From DASWNP01 sp036399175 (GTDB lineage: Bacteria; Acidobacteriota; Blastocatellia; Pyrinomonadales; Pyrinomonadaceae): DNA of 64,000 bases. A program made the position numbers and the translations under genes. Each line of letters opens with the position of its first letter. The stretch's first letter is position 1. Positions 35,203-45,364 of the stretch are shown one piece after another. The stretch lies in NCBI GenBank assembly GCA_036399175.1, contig DASWNP010000015.1, positions 67,824-131,823 on the forward strand, written 5' to 3'. The notes beneath the pieces were generated by a model, which worked only from the letters and a program-made list of their open reading frames with translations, was not told where the DNA came from and did no database searches.

Positions 35203-35559
35203 TCAGTGTCGGGGCGGGTCGTTGTCGCTCTGGTGTTCTTCGTTGTTGGATGGAGCGTTGGCGGCTCCGAGGGCGGAGGGGTTCGGACGCTGTACCTGTC
35301 GGAGTTGGGCGACGGTGTCGCGGATGCGTTCGGCGAGGTGCTCGATGGTCTGGACGCGTCGGCGAGCCGTGTCGCTCAGGTTTTCGCGCAGGAGCAGTTG
35401 CGCCTGTCCGATTAGTCCGGTCAGAGGGTTGTTGATTTCGTGCCGGACGTGTGCGGCCAGGTCTGCCGCCTCCGTCAGACGCGCTTCGCACTCGGAGATG
35501 ACCCTCCGCAGCTTCTCTTCTTCCGCCTGCTCTCGCTGACCCGTCAAAGGCTCGCTCAT
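35203..35559 (-). CDS. orphan HisKA dimerisation/phosphoacceptor protein without ATPase domain
   Basis: A 118-residue protein. Residues 15-95 form a two-helix HisKA-type unit, with the phosphoacceptor His in HVRHEINNPLTGLIGQAQLLL (about 39-59), where HEINNPL is the H-box. There is no HATPase_c domain (no N, G1 or G2 boxes), and the C-terminal tail is polar and low in complexity. It may serve as a phosphotransfer or dimer partner for a kinase encoded elsewhere, or be a degraded kinase. It is divergent from the NtrC-type regulator 320 bases away, a natural partner. The upstream GGATGAGAG is a weak ribosome site. Confidence 0.75.
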   Translation of the reverse strand: MSEPLTGQREQAEEEKLRRVISECEARLTEAADLAAHVRHEINNPLTGLIGQAQLLLRENLSDTARRRVQTIEHLAERIRDTVAQLRQVQRPNPSALGAANAPSNNEEHQSDNDPPRH

Positions 35560-35882
35560 CTGCTCTCATCCTGCCCCTAACAAAATAGCGGCACACTCTC
35601 TTCTGTACCGCCGAACTTCCGAAGTCGATTTCTCCCGCTCGCCGAGCGTCGAAGACCGAAACGTCGGAGGGCATTTTGCGCCCGTTGGAGCGCGGAGGGC
35701 AAGGCTCGGAGTGTGACGCCTCGGCCTCGCGCTCTCCTGCGGAAAGAGTTGTTGCCAAAGACGTGCGCTTACGTGATATATTGCAGCGCGTCAAAAAGAG
35801 CGACCCCCTCGTTGGCCTCACTCACACTCTGAAGATTACTCTCGAACCTCGTCTTCCGAGATGTGAGCCGACTCTGAAGAAG
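35560..35882. other. divergent intergenic region of the HisKA/NtrC pair
   Basis: No credible gene is seen; a frame continuous with the regulator extends to 35676 but has no family resemblance. A TATATT-like element lies near 35776. No sigma-54 (GG-N10-GC) promoter was confidently found. Confidence 0.4.
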
Positions 35883-37328
<1,446 letters not shown>

Positions 37329-37381
37329 TATAACAGTCATCAGGAACATCTACCAGAAAACAGAGTTATCAGGAGCTTGAC

Positions 37382-37687
37382 ATGACACGAAAAATTCACC
37401 TGATAGAGAAGCTAGGGCTTTTCCAAAGAATTGAAGGTAACATTTACGAGAGCGGGAATTGGGACATATCAAACCAAACGGCTGAAGAGCTAATAGGTGG
37501 CGATATTTTTTTCCATAAAAAGCAGAAAGAAACTTCCTTCTTCGGAGGCAAAATTCTCGGCTATAGAATCTACGATAATGACGACGAACTTAAAGGGCGT
37601 ATTATCTTTCGCTTTGAATATTCTCGTAGCCATAAAGGAGTTTTAGCTGGAGACGGAGGTTGGTCATACGAAAAGAAAATCATCTAG
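37382..37687 (+). CDS. small A+T-rich protein of unknown function
   Basis: A 101-residue protein with no family that I recognise, no signal peptide and no membrane helix. It has mixed alpha/beta character with charged residues (IFFHKKQKETSFFGGKILGY, GRIIFRFEYSRSHKGVL). AGGAG lies a suitable distance upstream (ATCAGGAGCTTGAC-ATG). Base composition and codon use are clearly more A+T-rich than the flanking regulator gene. It sits between that gene and a tRNA, suggesting acquired DNA next to a tRNA. It could equally be the residue of a larger element. Confidence 0.65.
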   Translation: MTRKIHLIEKLGLFQRIEGNIYESGNWDISNQTAEELIGGDIFFHKKQKETSFFGGKILGYRIYDNDDELKGRIIFRFEYSRSHKGVLAGDGGWSYEKKII

Positions 37688-37707
37688 CCAGACAATTAGG
37701 TCGCTAG

Positions 37708-37737
37708 TTGAAATCAGCAATAAAAAGTGCGTATAAT
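37708..37737 (+). promoter_or_regulatory. probable promoter of tRNA-Gln
   Basis: TTGAAA (37708-37713) and a perfect TATAAT (37732-37737) are separated by 18 bases. Transcription would start near 37744, about 60 bases before the tRNA. Confidence 0.6.
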
Positions 37738-37804
37738 TGCCTCACTTGCGGTACAAATGATTAGGCTGCGCGCCGGTCAATTTAACTGTAAGGCTTGGGA
37801 ATAA

Positions 37805-37875
37805 TGGGAGATGGTGAAATGGCATCACACCTGACTCTGGATCAGGCTTTCTAGGTTCGAGTCCTAGTCTCCCAG
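37805..37875 (+). tRNA. tRNA-Gln (anticodon CTG)
   Basis: A full cloverleaf can be drawn. The acceptor TGGGAGA pairs with TCTCCCA. The anticodon stem CCTGA/TCAGG holds the loop CTCTGGA, giving anticodon CTG. The T arm is CTAGG-TTCGAGT-CCTAG. The 3' CCA is not encoded. The TGGGAGA acceptor is typical of bacterial glutamine tRNAs. Confidence 0.93.
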
Positions 37876-37886
37876 TAAGAAGCGAG

Positions 37887-37920
37887 AACGCCGGAGGAGA
37901 AAATCTTCCGGCGTTTTCTT
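37887..37920 (+). terminator. terminator of tRNA-Gln
   Basis: AACGCCGGA (37887-37895) pairs with TCCGGCGTT (37907-37915), followed by the T-rich TTCTTCTTC. It lies twelve bases after the tRNA. Confidence 0.8.
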
Positions 37921-38046
37921 CTTCGGGCGCGAGAGAGGTTTATCAGATAACTTCTCATCAAGTAATATTGGAGACGAGCGTTTCGAGTCTGCCTGATTGA
38001 GGTTTCGTCGAAAGTGCAAAAGAAGAGCGGTGGGCGGAGTATGTGG

Positions 38047-39744
38047 ATGCGTCTGAAGCGGGCGGGGCTTGTATTTGTGCTGCTCGGCGTCGCCGCGAGT
38101 GTCAGGCCGACTGCGCCGTTTGGCTCAGACGCGGAAAGACGGGCGTCGAAGTGGTCTGTGATGACAACTGCGCTCGCGCAGGACGACCTGATTGGAGCTT
38201 TGAGCGACGAATACGCGAAGCTTGAGAGCGAGGGGTTGAAGGAGAACTACATCCGTCTGCTCTCCTACACGATGCTACAGGAGTATCTGCCTCCGGGCAC
38301 GCGTTTCACTTCGGGCTATCGCAGTCCGCAGAAACAGCTCGACCTCATCCTGCGCATGGCGCGTGCCAAAGGCATCCCGACGCCTTCGACCGCCAGCATC
38401 GAAGACGAAAACAGTTGGCGCGGGGCGCTCATGGGCTTGAGGTCTCAGGGCATCATCATCGCCGCCCCGACCACCACTCCGCACGCTACCGACGAAGCCG
38501 TCTTCGACCTCTCCGGCGCAGACCTCAATTCTATTCAGGCCGGACTGAGGCAGGCCGAGAAGGCCGGGATGGTCAAGTTCCGTAGAATCATCTTCGAGGC
38601 GCGCAACAACGCTATCCACGTCGAGGTCGAGTCGCTCAGTCCGAAGGCTCTGAACGCTCTGGGCAGGCGCAGGGGCTCTTCGCAAGGGTCTGGCTCGTCG
38701 TCTTCTTCTTCAACTCAAACTGGCACTGGCACTGGCACAACTCAGCCTCCGGCCTCCGAGAGCGACCAGCGACAGAGCATGCTCCAGCAGCTACAGAACC
38801 TGCACGACAGCGAGCCCGACCCGACCAAGAAAATCGACTACGACCGCTCGAAGAAAAACCTGCTCGACCCGCTCGCGGATGCCGAGCGCATTCGCGCGCT
38901 CGACGCCGAGATAGCCGCGCACATGAAGGAGTCGGAACTGCTTGGGAGTCAGGGCGAGAAGCGCGCGGCCATCGAGAGCGTGAGCGCGGCCTTGAGGGAG
39001 GAGCGCTACGAAGACGCGGAGCTTGAAGCCGAAAGGCTCGTCGAAGAGTATCCCGAATTGCAGGAAGCCCAGCGCATGCTCGCGCAGATAAAGACGCGCC
39101 GCTTAGTCAACGAAGCGATGGACGCCCTCTATGCTTCGGACGAGCCCGCCTGCGGCGACTGCCAGCTCGCCGACGAGTTAATCAACGAAGCCCTGGAGCT
39201 TTCGCCCAATCACGAGGGCGCGCAGGTCATACGCGAAGACGTGAACGCCTGTCTCGAACGCTGCAAGTCGAGGCCGCTTCTGGCCGTCGCCCTCATCGCC
39301 ATGCTCTTCGTCGTGGCCGGAGGCGGCGTCGGTCTCTTCTTCCTGCTGCGTTCGGGCAAGGCTTCGAGTCTCGTGCCGCAGGCGGGCGCGGCGGGCGGGC
39401 TTTTCGCGGGGAGCGCGAAGCGTTCGCACAGGTGGGTGCTCGAAGGCGTGGAGGGCGCGTGCAGGGGTCAGGTCTTTCCCCTTGAGAAGCCGGAGATAAC
39501 CATCGGCTCGAAGGGGCCGCCCGAAGGCGTGGCGGACATCGTCGTCCTCGATGCCAACCGAAAGATTTCCCGCCGCCACTGCGTCATCATGCAGAACGGC
39601 AAACAGTTCTACCTGATAGACGAGAGCACCAACGGCACGAAGCTCAACGGGCGCGAGCTGGCCAGAGGCGTGACGGCGGAGTTTCGTAGCGGCGACCGCA
39701 TCTCGCTCGCCGACGAAGCCGTCCTCATGCTCAGGCCGGGATGA
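38047..39744 (+). CDS. membrane-anchored protein with M15 peptidase-like domain and C-terminal FHA domain
   Basis: The N-terminus begins at ATG 38047 (GGAG seven bases upstream; in-frame GTG 38014 and ATG 38041 are alternatives) with a signal/anchor (GLVFVLLGVAASV). Residues about 45-200 resemble the hedgehog/DD-peptidase fold of M15 peptidases: TRFTSGYRSPQKQLDLIL, then HATDEAVFDLSG and AIHVEVE. Key residues may be incomplete, so activity is doubtful. A Ser/Thr-rich linker is followed by a TPR-like helical region (with C-G-D-C), one transmembrane helix (LLAVALIAMLFVVAGGGVGLFFLL) and a C-terminal FHA domain (GSKGPPEG, ISRRHCVIM, ESTNGTKLNG). FHA domains bind phosphothreonine. The next gene encodes a Ser/Thr kinase, so the two are likely partners. 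Confidence 0.85.
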   Translation: MRLKRAGLVFVLLGVAASVRPTAPFGSDAERRASKWSVMTTALAQDDLIGALSDEYAKLESEGLKENYIRLLSYTMLQEYLPPGTRFTSGYRSPQKQLDLILRMARAKGIPTPSTASIEDENSWRGALMGLRSQGIIIAAPTTTPHATDEAVFDLSGADLNSIQAGLRQAEKAGMVKFRRIIFEARNNAIHVEVESLSPKALNALGRRRGSSQGSGSSSSSSTQTGTGTGTTQPPASESDQRQSMLQQLQNLHDSEPDPTKKIDYDRSKKNLLDPLADAERIRALDAEIAAHMKESELLGSQGEKRAAIESVSAALREERYEDAELEAERLVEEYPELQEAQRMLAQIKTRRLVNEAMDALYASDEPACGDCQLADELINEALELSPNHEGAQVIREDVNACLERCKSRPLLAVALIAMLFVVAGGGVGLFFLLRSGKASSLVPQAGAAGGLFAGSAKRSHRWVLEGVEGACRGQVFPLEKPEITIGSKGPPEGVADIVVLDANRKISRRHCVIMQNGKQFYLIDESTNGTKLNGRELARGVTAEFRSGDRISLADEAVLMLRPG

Positions 39745-39753
39745 TTTCGATGA

Positions 39754-39850
39754 GAGGGGAAAGGGAAAAGGGGAAGGGGGAAAGGGAAAAGCAAAAGACG
39801 CGGTCTGCTCCCTCCCCTTTCCCCCTTCCCCCTTCCCCTTTTCCCCTTCG
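39754..39850. repeat. heptamer palindrome, AAGGGGA type
   Basis: The left arm reads GAGGGGA, AAGGGAA, AAGGGGA, AGGGGGA, AAGGGAA, AAGCAAA (39754-39795). The right arm (about 39807-39849) reads on the other strand AAGGGGA, AAAGGGG, AAGGGGG, AAGGGGG, AAAGGGG. It starts nine bases after the FHA gene stop. Its right end is six bases from the kinase start codon, so the arm lies where the ribosome site would be. Confidence 0.85.
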
Positions 39851-39855
39851 TTTTT

Positions 39856-42800
39856 ATGCTTGAGTTGAACGGCGATTTTGCGGGAACGGAGCGGTTTGAG
39901 ATTCGCCGCCGGCTGGGGGCGGGCGGAATGGGCATCGTCTATGCGGCCTACGACCGCGAGCGCGAGCGCGTGGTGGCTCTCAAGACGCTCACTCACGCAG
40001 AGGCTTCGGACATCTATCGCTTCAAGCGAGAGTTTCGCGCGCTCGCCGATGTCTCTCATCCGAATCTGGTCTCGCTCTACGAATTGATGTCGGACGGCGT
40101 TCACTGGTTCTTCACGATGGAGCTGGTGGACGGCGTCGATTTTTTCAGCTACGTGCGCGAGTCGAAGACGGGCGCGGGCGAGCAGTCCTCCGATACCCCG
40201 ACGCTTTTAGTCTCGCAGACCAATCTTGAGCCCGAGCTTTACACGGGCGCGGACGCGCCGACGCTCCACCCCGAAGCGCAGACCATCCGACCGACCGACG
40301 AGAATGTTCAGGCCGAGACCTTGCGCCCCGAATCGCCGACGCTTCGCTCCGATGCGATTGACGGAGCGATGCTCGTCGCCCCTCGCGCGACAGAGGCGAC
40401 CTCTCTGAACCTCAAACGCCTGCGCCCGGCCTTGCAGCAGTTGGCCGCCGGAGTCGCCGCGCTGCACGAGACGAAGAACCTTCACTGCGACATCAAGCCG
40501 TCGAACGTTCTGGTGACGCCTGAGTGTCGCGTCGTGCTGCTCGATTTCGGGCTCGTGACGGAGACCTCCGCCGGAGGTCATCACCTGAGCCTGCCGATGG
40601 CCGGAACGCCCACTTACATGTCGCCCGAACAGGTGGCGCAGCGACGCGTCTCGGAAGCGAGCGATTGGTACAGCGTCGGCGTCATGCTCTACGAGGCTTT
40701 AACCGGACGCCCGCCCTTCGTCGGCACGTTCCTCGAAGTCCTCAAGGGCAAACAGACGACCGAGCCTCCCGCGCCGAGCGAGCTTGTGCCCGGCGTGCCC
40801 GAAGACCTCGACGAGCTTTGCAGAGACCTTCTCAGACGCGACCCGCGCCAGCGCCCGACGGGGCGCGAAGTGCTTCGCCGTCTCGCAGTGACGACGCGCA
40901 CGGGCGAGCGCCAGACGCTCACGACTGCGCCTTACACGCCCGCGAGGCATTCTCCCTTCATCGGACGCCAGCGTCATCTCAAGTCTCTCGAAGCTGCCTT
41001 CTTCGCCACGCGTCAGGGCAAGACCGTCACCGTCTACATACACGGCAGCTCCGGCATGGGCAAAAGCTCGCTCGTCAGCCACTACCTCGAAAGCCTTCAG
41101 TATCGCGGCGAGAACGTGCTCGTCCTCGAAGGCCGTTGCTACGAGCGCGAGTCCGTGCCCTACAAGGCGCTCGACGGAGTGGTCGATAGCCTGAGCAGGC
41201 ATCTCATGTCTCTGCCGGACGAGCAGGCCGAAGAATTGCTGCCGAAAGACGTGCGCGCTCTGGCGCGTCTGTTTCCGGTCATGTTGCAGGTCAAAGCCGT
41301 CTCACGCTCGGCCGAGCGCGAACAGGAGACGCCCGACCTTCTGACGCTTCGCCGACGCGCCTTCGCCGCCCTGCGCGAGCTGCTCACGCGCCTCGCTCGA
41401 CGCCAGCCCATGATTATCTACATCGACGACCTGCAATGGGCTGACGCTGACGGCACGGCGCTTCTCGGCGAGCTACTTCGTCCGCCCGACTCGCCCCCGC
41501 TCCTGCTCATCGCCAGCTTTCGCAGCGAAGAAATCGAAGCGAAACCCTTTCTCCGCTCGCTGCTTGAGCGCGCCGCCGACGGCGAGGCATCTCTCGCGCT
41601 CTCGGTCGCTCCGCTCTCCGACGAAGAGGCGCGCGGCCTGACGCGTTCTCTTCTGCCTGAGAAGTCGATTGCCGAAGAACACGTCGAATCAATCGTGCGC
41701 GAGGCGGCGGGCAGTCCTTTCTTCGTCGAACAACTGGCGCGCTACGCCCTCGCCGACGCTTCGGCGGCAACCACCGGCATCACTCTCTCCGAGATGCTCG
41801 ACGCGCGTCTCAAGTATCTGCCCGAAGGAGCGCGCGAGCTGGTCGAGACGCTGGCGGTGGCTGGCCGTCCGGTCAACGCCGAGGTGGCGTACAAGGCCGC
41901 CGGTCTCTCGGGCGACGAGCAGCCTCTCGTCGCGGCTCTTCGCGCCGCACATTTCCTGCGCGGCGGCGGCTCGAACAAAGGCATCGAGCTTTATCACGAC
42001 CGCATGCGCGAAACCATGTCGGCGCTCCTGACGCCCGACCTCGTGCGAGGCATTCACCGCCGCCTCGCGCGCACGCTCGAAGAGAAAGGCTTCGACGACC
42101 CCGAATCTCTCTTCGAGCATCATCTCGGCGCGGGCGAGCGTGCGCGAGCCGCAGGCTACGCCGCCGAAGCCGCGCGCAAAGCGGCAGTCGCGCTCGCCTT
42201 CGACCACGCCGCCCGCCTCTATCGCCGCGCGCTGGAGTTGTCGCTCGCGCCCGATGCCGAGCTGGTCGAGCTGAAGGCCGGGCTCGGCGAGGCGCTGGCA
42301 AACGCCGGTCGTCTGGCCGAAGCGGCGCAGTGTTACCTGGAAGCGGCGCGCGACGCCTCGCCCCGCGCCGCCCTTGAGTTTCGACGCCGCGCCGCCGAGC
42401 ATCTGCTGATGGGCGGCCACATCGACGAAGGGCTCGAAGTGACGCGCGACGTGCTCACCGCCGTCGGCTTGAAGCTCGCGCCGGGCCCCAAGCGCGCCCT
42501 GCTCTCGCTCCTGCTTCGCCGCGCGCAGCTACGCTTGCGCGGGCTCAAGTACGTCGAGCGCGATTCGTCCGAGATTCCCGAAGACGATTTGCTGCGCATA
42601 GACATCTGCTGGTCGGTCGCCGCAGGGCTCGCCGTCGTCGATAACATTCGCGGCGCGGATTTCCAGACGCGTCATCTCCTGCTCGCCCTCCAGTCGGGCG
42701 AGCCCTATCGCATCGCACGCGCGCTCGCCGTCGAGCGCGGCTTCTCCGCAACCTCGGGCGGCGCGGCCAGAGAGCGCTCGGAGAAGTTCGGAGAAGCCGC

Positions 42801-43743
42801 GCGCTCGCTCGCGGAGAAGGTCGAAAATCCGCACGCCGTCGGGATGGCTCTGATGAACGACGGCATCGCCGCATACCTCGTCGGCGAATGGAAGAAGGGC
42901 TCGGAGATGTGCGAGCGCGCGGCGGAAATCCTGCGCGACCGTTGCACCGGCGTCACATGGGAGTTGACCATCCTCAACCGCTTCATGCTGACGACGCTGA
43001 TGTACATGGGCGAGATGGCCGAGGTCATGCGCCGCCTGCCGCTCCTGATTTCGACCTACAAGGAACAGGGCAACCTCTACGGCGCAACCGACCTGCGCAC
43101 GCGTCTCAACCTCGCCTGGCTCGCCTCGGACGAGCCCGACCGTGGACGCGCCGAAATCATCGAAGCCATGCACGAATGGCCGCACAAAGGCTTCCACTTG
43201 CAGCACTACGGCTTCATGCACTCGCACGCGCAAATCATGCTCTACACCGGCGACAGCCTCTTCGCATGGAAATACCTCGAAGAGCAATGGCCTGCCCTGA
43301 GAAGCTCGATGCTCATGCGCATCCAGTTGCTTCGCATCGAAGCCGCGCACTTGCAGGCGCGCTGCGCTCTCGCCGTCGCACGCGCGGAGACGGGCGCGGA
43401 GAGGTCTCGTTTTCTTCGCGCCGCCGAGCGCATCGCGCGTCGCATCGAGCGTGAAGAGATGCGCTGGACTGAGCCGGTCGTCGCGCTGCTGCGCGCCGGT
43501 ATCGCCGAGACGCGCGGCGACTCGGCGAGCGCCCACCGCCTTCTCTCAAGCGCCGCCGAAGGCTTCCAAACCTTCGACATGCATCTCTACGCAGCCGTCT
43601 CCCGCCGCCGCCTCGGACAAATGCTCGGCGGCGACGAGGGGCGCACGCTGTTTGAATCCGCCGGCGAATGGATGCGCCGACAGGAAATCAAAAACCCCCA
43701 ACTCCTGACGCGCACCCTCGCGCCGGGCTTTAATGAAAACTAA
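39856..43743 (+). CDS. Ser/Thr protein kinase fused to AAA/NACHT-like ATPase and TPR region
   Basis: The N-terminal kinase domain (about 14-345) has the Gly-rich loop GAGGMGIVYA, Lys43 in VALK, HCDIKPSN (Asp212; HRD reads HCD), DFG at 230-232 and APE-like SPEQ. A Thr/Pro-rich insert (about 105-185) splits the domain after the hinge. The second domain (about 365-650) is a predictive-ATPase/AAA_16 unit with Walker A IHGSSGMGKSSLV (about 396-406) and Walker B MIIYIDDLQWADADG. The rest is helical repeats of the TPR sort. Such PknD/serine-kinase-ATPase proteins act as large signalling hubs. The start ATG is only six bases after a heptamer palindrome, with no normal ribosome site. It pairs with the FHA protein upstream. 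Confidence 0.9.
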   Translation: MLELNGDFAGTERFEIRRRLGAGGMGIVYAAYDRERERVVALKTLTHAEASDIYRFKREFRALADVSHPNLVSLYELMSDGVHWFFTMELVDGVDFFSYVRESKTGAGEQSSDTPTLLVSQTNLEPELYTGADAPTLHPEAQTIRPTDENVQAETLRPESPTLRSDAIDGAMLVAPRATEATSLNLKRLRPALQQLAAGVAALHETKNLHCDIKPSNVLVTPECRVVLLDFGLVTETSAGGHHLSLPMAGTPTYMSPEQVAQRRVSEASDWYSVGVMLYEALTGRPPFVGTFLEVLKGKQTTEPPAPSELVPGVPEDLDELCRDLLRRDPRQRPTGREVLRRLAVTTRTGERQTLTTAPYTPARHSPFIGRQRHLKSLEAAFFATRQGKTVTVYIHGSSGMGKSSLVSHYLESLQYRGENVLVLEGRCYERESVPYKALDGVVDSLSRHLMSLPDEQAEELLPKDVRALARLFPVMLQVKAVSRSAEREQETPDLLTLRRRAFAALRELLTRLARRQPMIIYIDDLQWADADGTALLGELLRPPDSPPLLLIASFRSEEIEAKPFLRSLLERAADGEASLALSVAPLSDEEARGLTRSLLPEKSIAEEHVESIVREAAGSPFFVEQLARYALADASAATTGITLSEMLDARLKYLPEGARELVETLAVAGRPVNAEVAYKAAGLSGDEQPLVAALRAAHFLRGGGSNKGIELYHDRMRETMSALLTPDLVRGIHRRLARTLEEKGFDDPESLFEHHLGAGERARAAGYAAEAARKAAVALAFDHAARLYRRALELSLAPDAELVELKAGLGEALANAGRLAEAAQCYLEAARDASPRAALEFRRRAAEHLLMGGHIDEGLEVTRDVLTAVGLKLAPGPKRALLSLLLRRAQLRLRGLKYVERDSSEIPEDDLLRIDICWSVAAGLAVVDNIRGADFQTRHLLLALQSGEPYRIARALAVERGFSATSGGAARERSEKFGEAARSLAEKVENPHAVGMALMNDGIAAYLVGEWKKGSEMCERAAEILRDRCTGVTWELTILNRFMLTTLMYMGEMAEVMRRLPLLISTYKEQGNLYGATDLRTRLNLAWLASDEPDRGRAEIIEAMHEWPHKGFHLQHYGFMHSHAQIMLYTGDSLFAWKYLEEQWPALRSSMLMRIQLLRIEAAHLQARCALAVARAETGAERSRFLRAAERIARRIEREEMRWTEPVVALLRAGIAETRGDSASAHRLLSSAAEGFQTFDMHLYAAVSRRRLGQMLGGDEGRTLFESAGEWMRRQEIKNPQLLTRTLAPGFNEN

Positions 43744-43874
43744 TGATGAATGCGGAATGCGGAATGAAAAGCAGAAAGCAGGTTTCAGTTTTCAGAAAAG
43801 ATGTCTTCTGCTGGAAACTGAAAACTTAAAACTTAAAACTCATTCATCATTCCGCATTCATCATTCAGCATTTG
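43742..43874. repeat. heptamer palindrome, AATGATG + TTCAGTT type
   Basis: Seven-base units run AATGATG, AATGCGG, AATGCGG, AATGAAA, AGCAGAA, AGCAGGT, TTCAGTT, TTCAGAA from 43742. The complementary arm (to about 43872) contains, on the minus strand, AATGCTG, AATGATG, AATGCGG, AATGATG, AATGAGT, TTTAAGT, TTTAAGT, TTTCAGT. The kinase stop TAA overlaps the first unit (TAATGATGA). It is the same type as the element at 57592. Confidence 0.85.
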
Positions 43875-43890
43875 ATTCGGAGTTTCACGC

Positions 43891-45231
43891 TTGTCCAGAG
43901 CTAATCTTCCCCCCGGCCCGCGCGGGCGTTTGCTGAGCGGCAGCCTGCCGGAGTTCAGGCGCGACATGCTCGGCCTCTTCGACCGCTCGGCGCGCGACTT
44001 CGGCGACATCGTCTCGTTGCGTCTCGGCTCGCGCAGACTCTACCTCGTCAACCATCCAGACTTCGTCGAGCAGGTGCTCGTCACCGCGAGCCGCAACTTT
44101 CGTCATACATACATCCGACGGCTCATGCGGCCTCTGCTCGGCGACGGGCTGCTGACGAGCGAGGGGGATTTCTGGATTCGCCAGCGCCGTCTCGTCCAGC
44201 CCGCCTTTCACCGGCAGCAAATCAGCGCCTACGCCGAAGTGATGGTCGATTACACGCTTCGCATGCTCGACGCCTGGCGCGACGGAGAGACGCGCGACCT
44301 GCACGCGGAGATGATGAGCCTGACGCTGGAGATTGTCGCCCGCACGCTCTTCGACGCCGACGCCGGAAGCAGTGGGGCGCGCGAGGTCGGCGATGCGATG
44401 GAAGTCGTGCTCGAATCTTTTCGCGCGCGCTGGGAGAGCCTTCTGGCGCTGCCCGAAAGCGTGCCGACGCCGACGAATCTGCGTATGCGTCGAGCCGTCG
44501 GCCAGCTCGACCGAATCATCTACGGCTTCATCGCGCAGCGTCGCCGGAGCCGGGAAGAGCGCGGCGACCTGCTCTCGCTTCTGCTGCGCGCGCAGGACGA
44601 AGACGGCACTTCCATGACCGACAAACAACTCCGCGACGAGGCCATGACCCTCTTTCTCGCCGGACACGAAACCACCGCCAACGCGCTCGCCTGGACGCTC
44701 TTTCTGGTGAGCCAGTACCCGCACGTCGAAGCGCGTCTGCACTCGGAGCTGCGCGAAGCTCTGGGCGAACGCGCGCCCTCCTTCTCGGATTTGCCGCAGC
44801 TCAAATACACGGAGACGGTCGTGCAGGAAGCGATGCGGCTTTACCCGCCCGCCTTCGCCGTCAGCCGCGAAGCCATCGACGAATGTGAAATCGGAGGCTA
44901 CCGCATCCCTTCGCGCGCGACGCTTCTGCTCTGCCAGTGGACAATCCACCGCGACGCGCGTTTCTTCGAAGAGCCTTTGAGCTTTCGTCCCGAACGCTGG
45001 CAGGACAATCTGCAAAAGCGTCTGCCGAAGTTCGCATACTTCCCCTTCGGCGGCGGCCTCCGGCTCTGCGTCGGCAACGCCTTCGCCATGATGGAAGCCA
45101 CGCTCGTCCTCGCCACCCTCGCCCAAAAATTTCGCTTCACGCTCGCCCCCGGTCAGAACGTCGAGCCCTGGCCTTCCATCACCCTTCGACCTCGAAACGG
45201 AATCAGGATGACTCTCCAGCGCCGCGCTTGA
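43891..45231 (+). CDS. cytochrome P450
   Basis: A 446-residue P450 with all landmarks: the proline-rich N-terminal PPGPRG, the I-helix AGHETTANALAWTLF with acidic/Thr pair (about 253-263), the K-helix ExxR in ETVVQEAMRLYPP and the heme-ligand loop FPFGGGLRLCVGNAFA (Cys at about 391). The TTG start at 43891 has GGAG ten bases upstream. Sequence features resemble CYP102/CYP4-like bacterial P450s that hydroxylate fatty acids, but the substrate cannot be told. No redox partner gene is adjacent. Two strong hairpins follow it. Confidence 0.92.
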   Translation: MSRANLPPGPRGRLLSGSLPEFRRDMLGLFDRSARDFGDIVSLRLGSRRLYLVNHPDFVEQVLVTASRNFRHTYIRRLMRPLLGDGLLTSEGDFWIRQRRLVQPAFHRQQISAYAEVMVDYTLRMLDAWRDGETRDLHAEMMSLTLEIVARTLFDADAGSSGAREVGDAMEVVLESFRARWESLLALPESVPTPTNLRMRRAVGQLDRIIYGFIAQRRRSREERGDLLSLLLRAQDEDGTSMTDKQLRDEAMTLFLAGHETTANALAWTLFLVSQYPHVEARLHSELREALGERAPSFSDLPQLKYTETVVQEAMRLYPPAFAVSREAIDECEIGGYRIPSRATLLLCQWTIHRDARFFEEPLSFRPERWQDNLQKRLPKFAYFPFGGGLRLCVGNAFAMMEATLVLATLAQKFRFTLAPGQNVEPWPSITLRPRNGIRMTLQRRA

Positions 45232-45248
45232 GAGCCGACTGCTAAAGA

Positions 45249-45289
45249 GAAACGGCGGAGACACTTTCGTGTGTCTCCGCCGTTTCTTT
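45249..45289 (+). terminator. terminator of the P450 gene
   Basis: Perfect sixteen-base arms GAAACGGCGGAGACAC (45249-45264) and GTGTCTCCGCCGTTTC (45271-45286), a six-base loop, then TTTC. It lies 17 bases after the stop. Confidence 0.85.
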
Positions 45290-45309
45290 CGAGAGGTTTT
45301 CGTTTCAGG

Positions 45310-45356
45310 GCTTCCAGATGTCGATTGTCCCTCGGGGGCAATCGACATCTGGAAGC
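45310..45356. terminator. long perfect hairpin between convergent P450 and protease genes
   Basis: Eighteen-base perfect arms GCTTCCAGATGTCGATTG (45310-45327) and CAATCGACATCTGGAAGC (45339-45356), extended towards the loop by CCC/GGG pairing. It ends eight bases before the stop of the minus-strand protease gene and probably serves as its terminator. Confidence 0.75.
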
Positions 45357-45364
45357 AGACTCGC

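Noticed and set aside
35162..35821. 219-codon frame overlapping the HisKA gene
   Set aside because: A different frame without a family match. The 118-residue frame carries the HEINNPL H-box.
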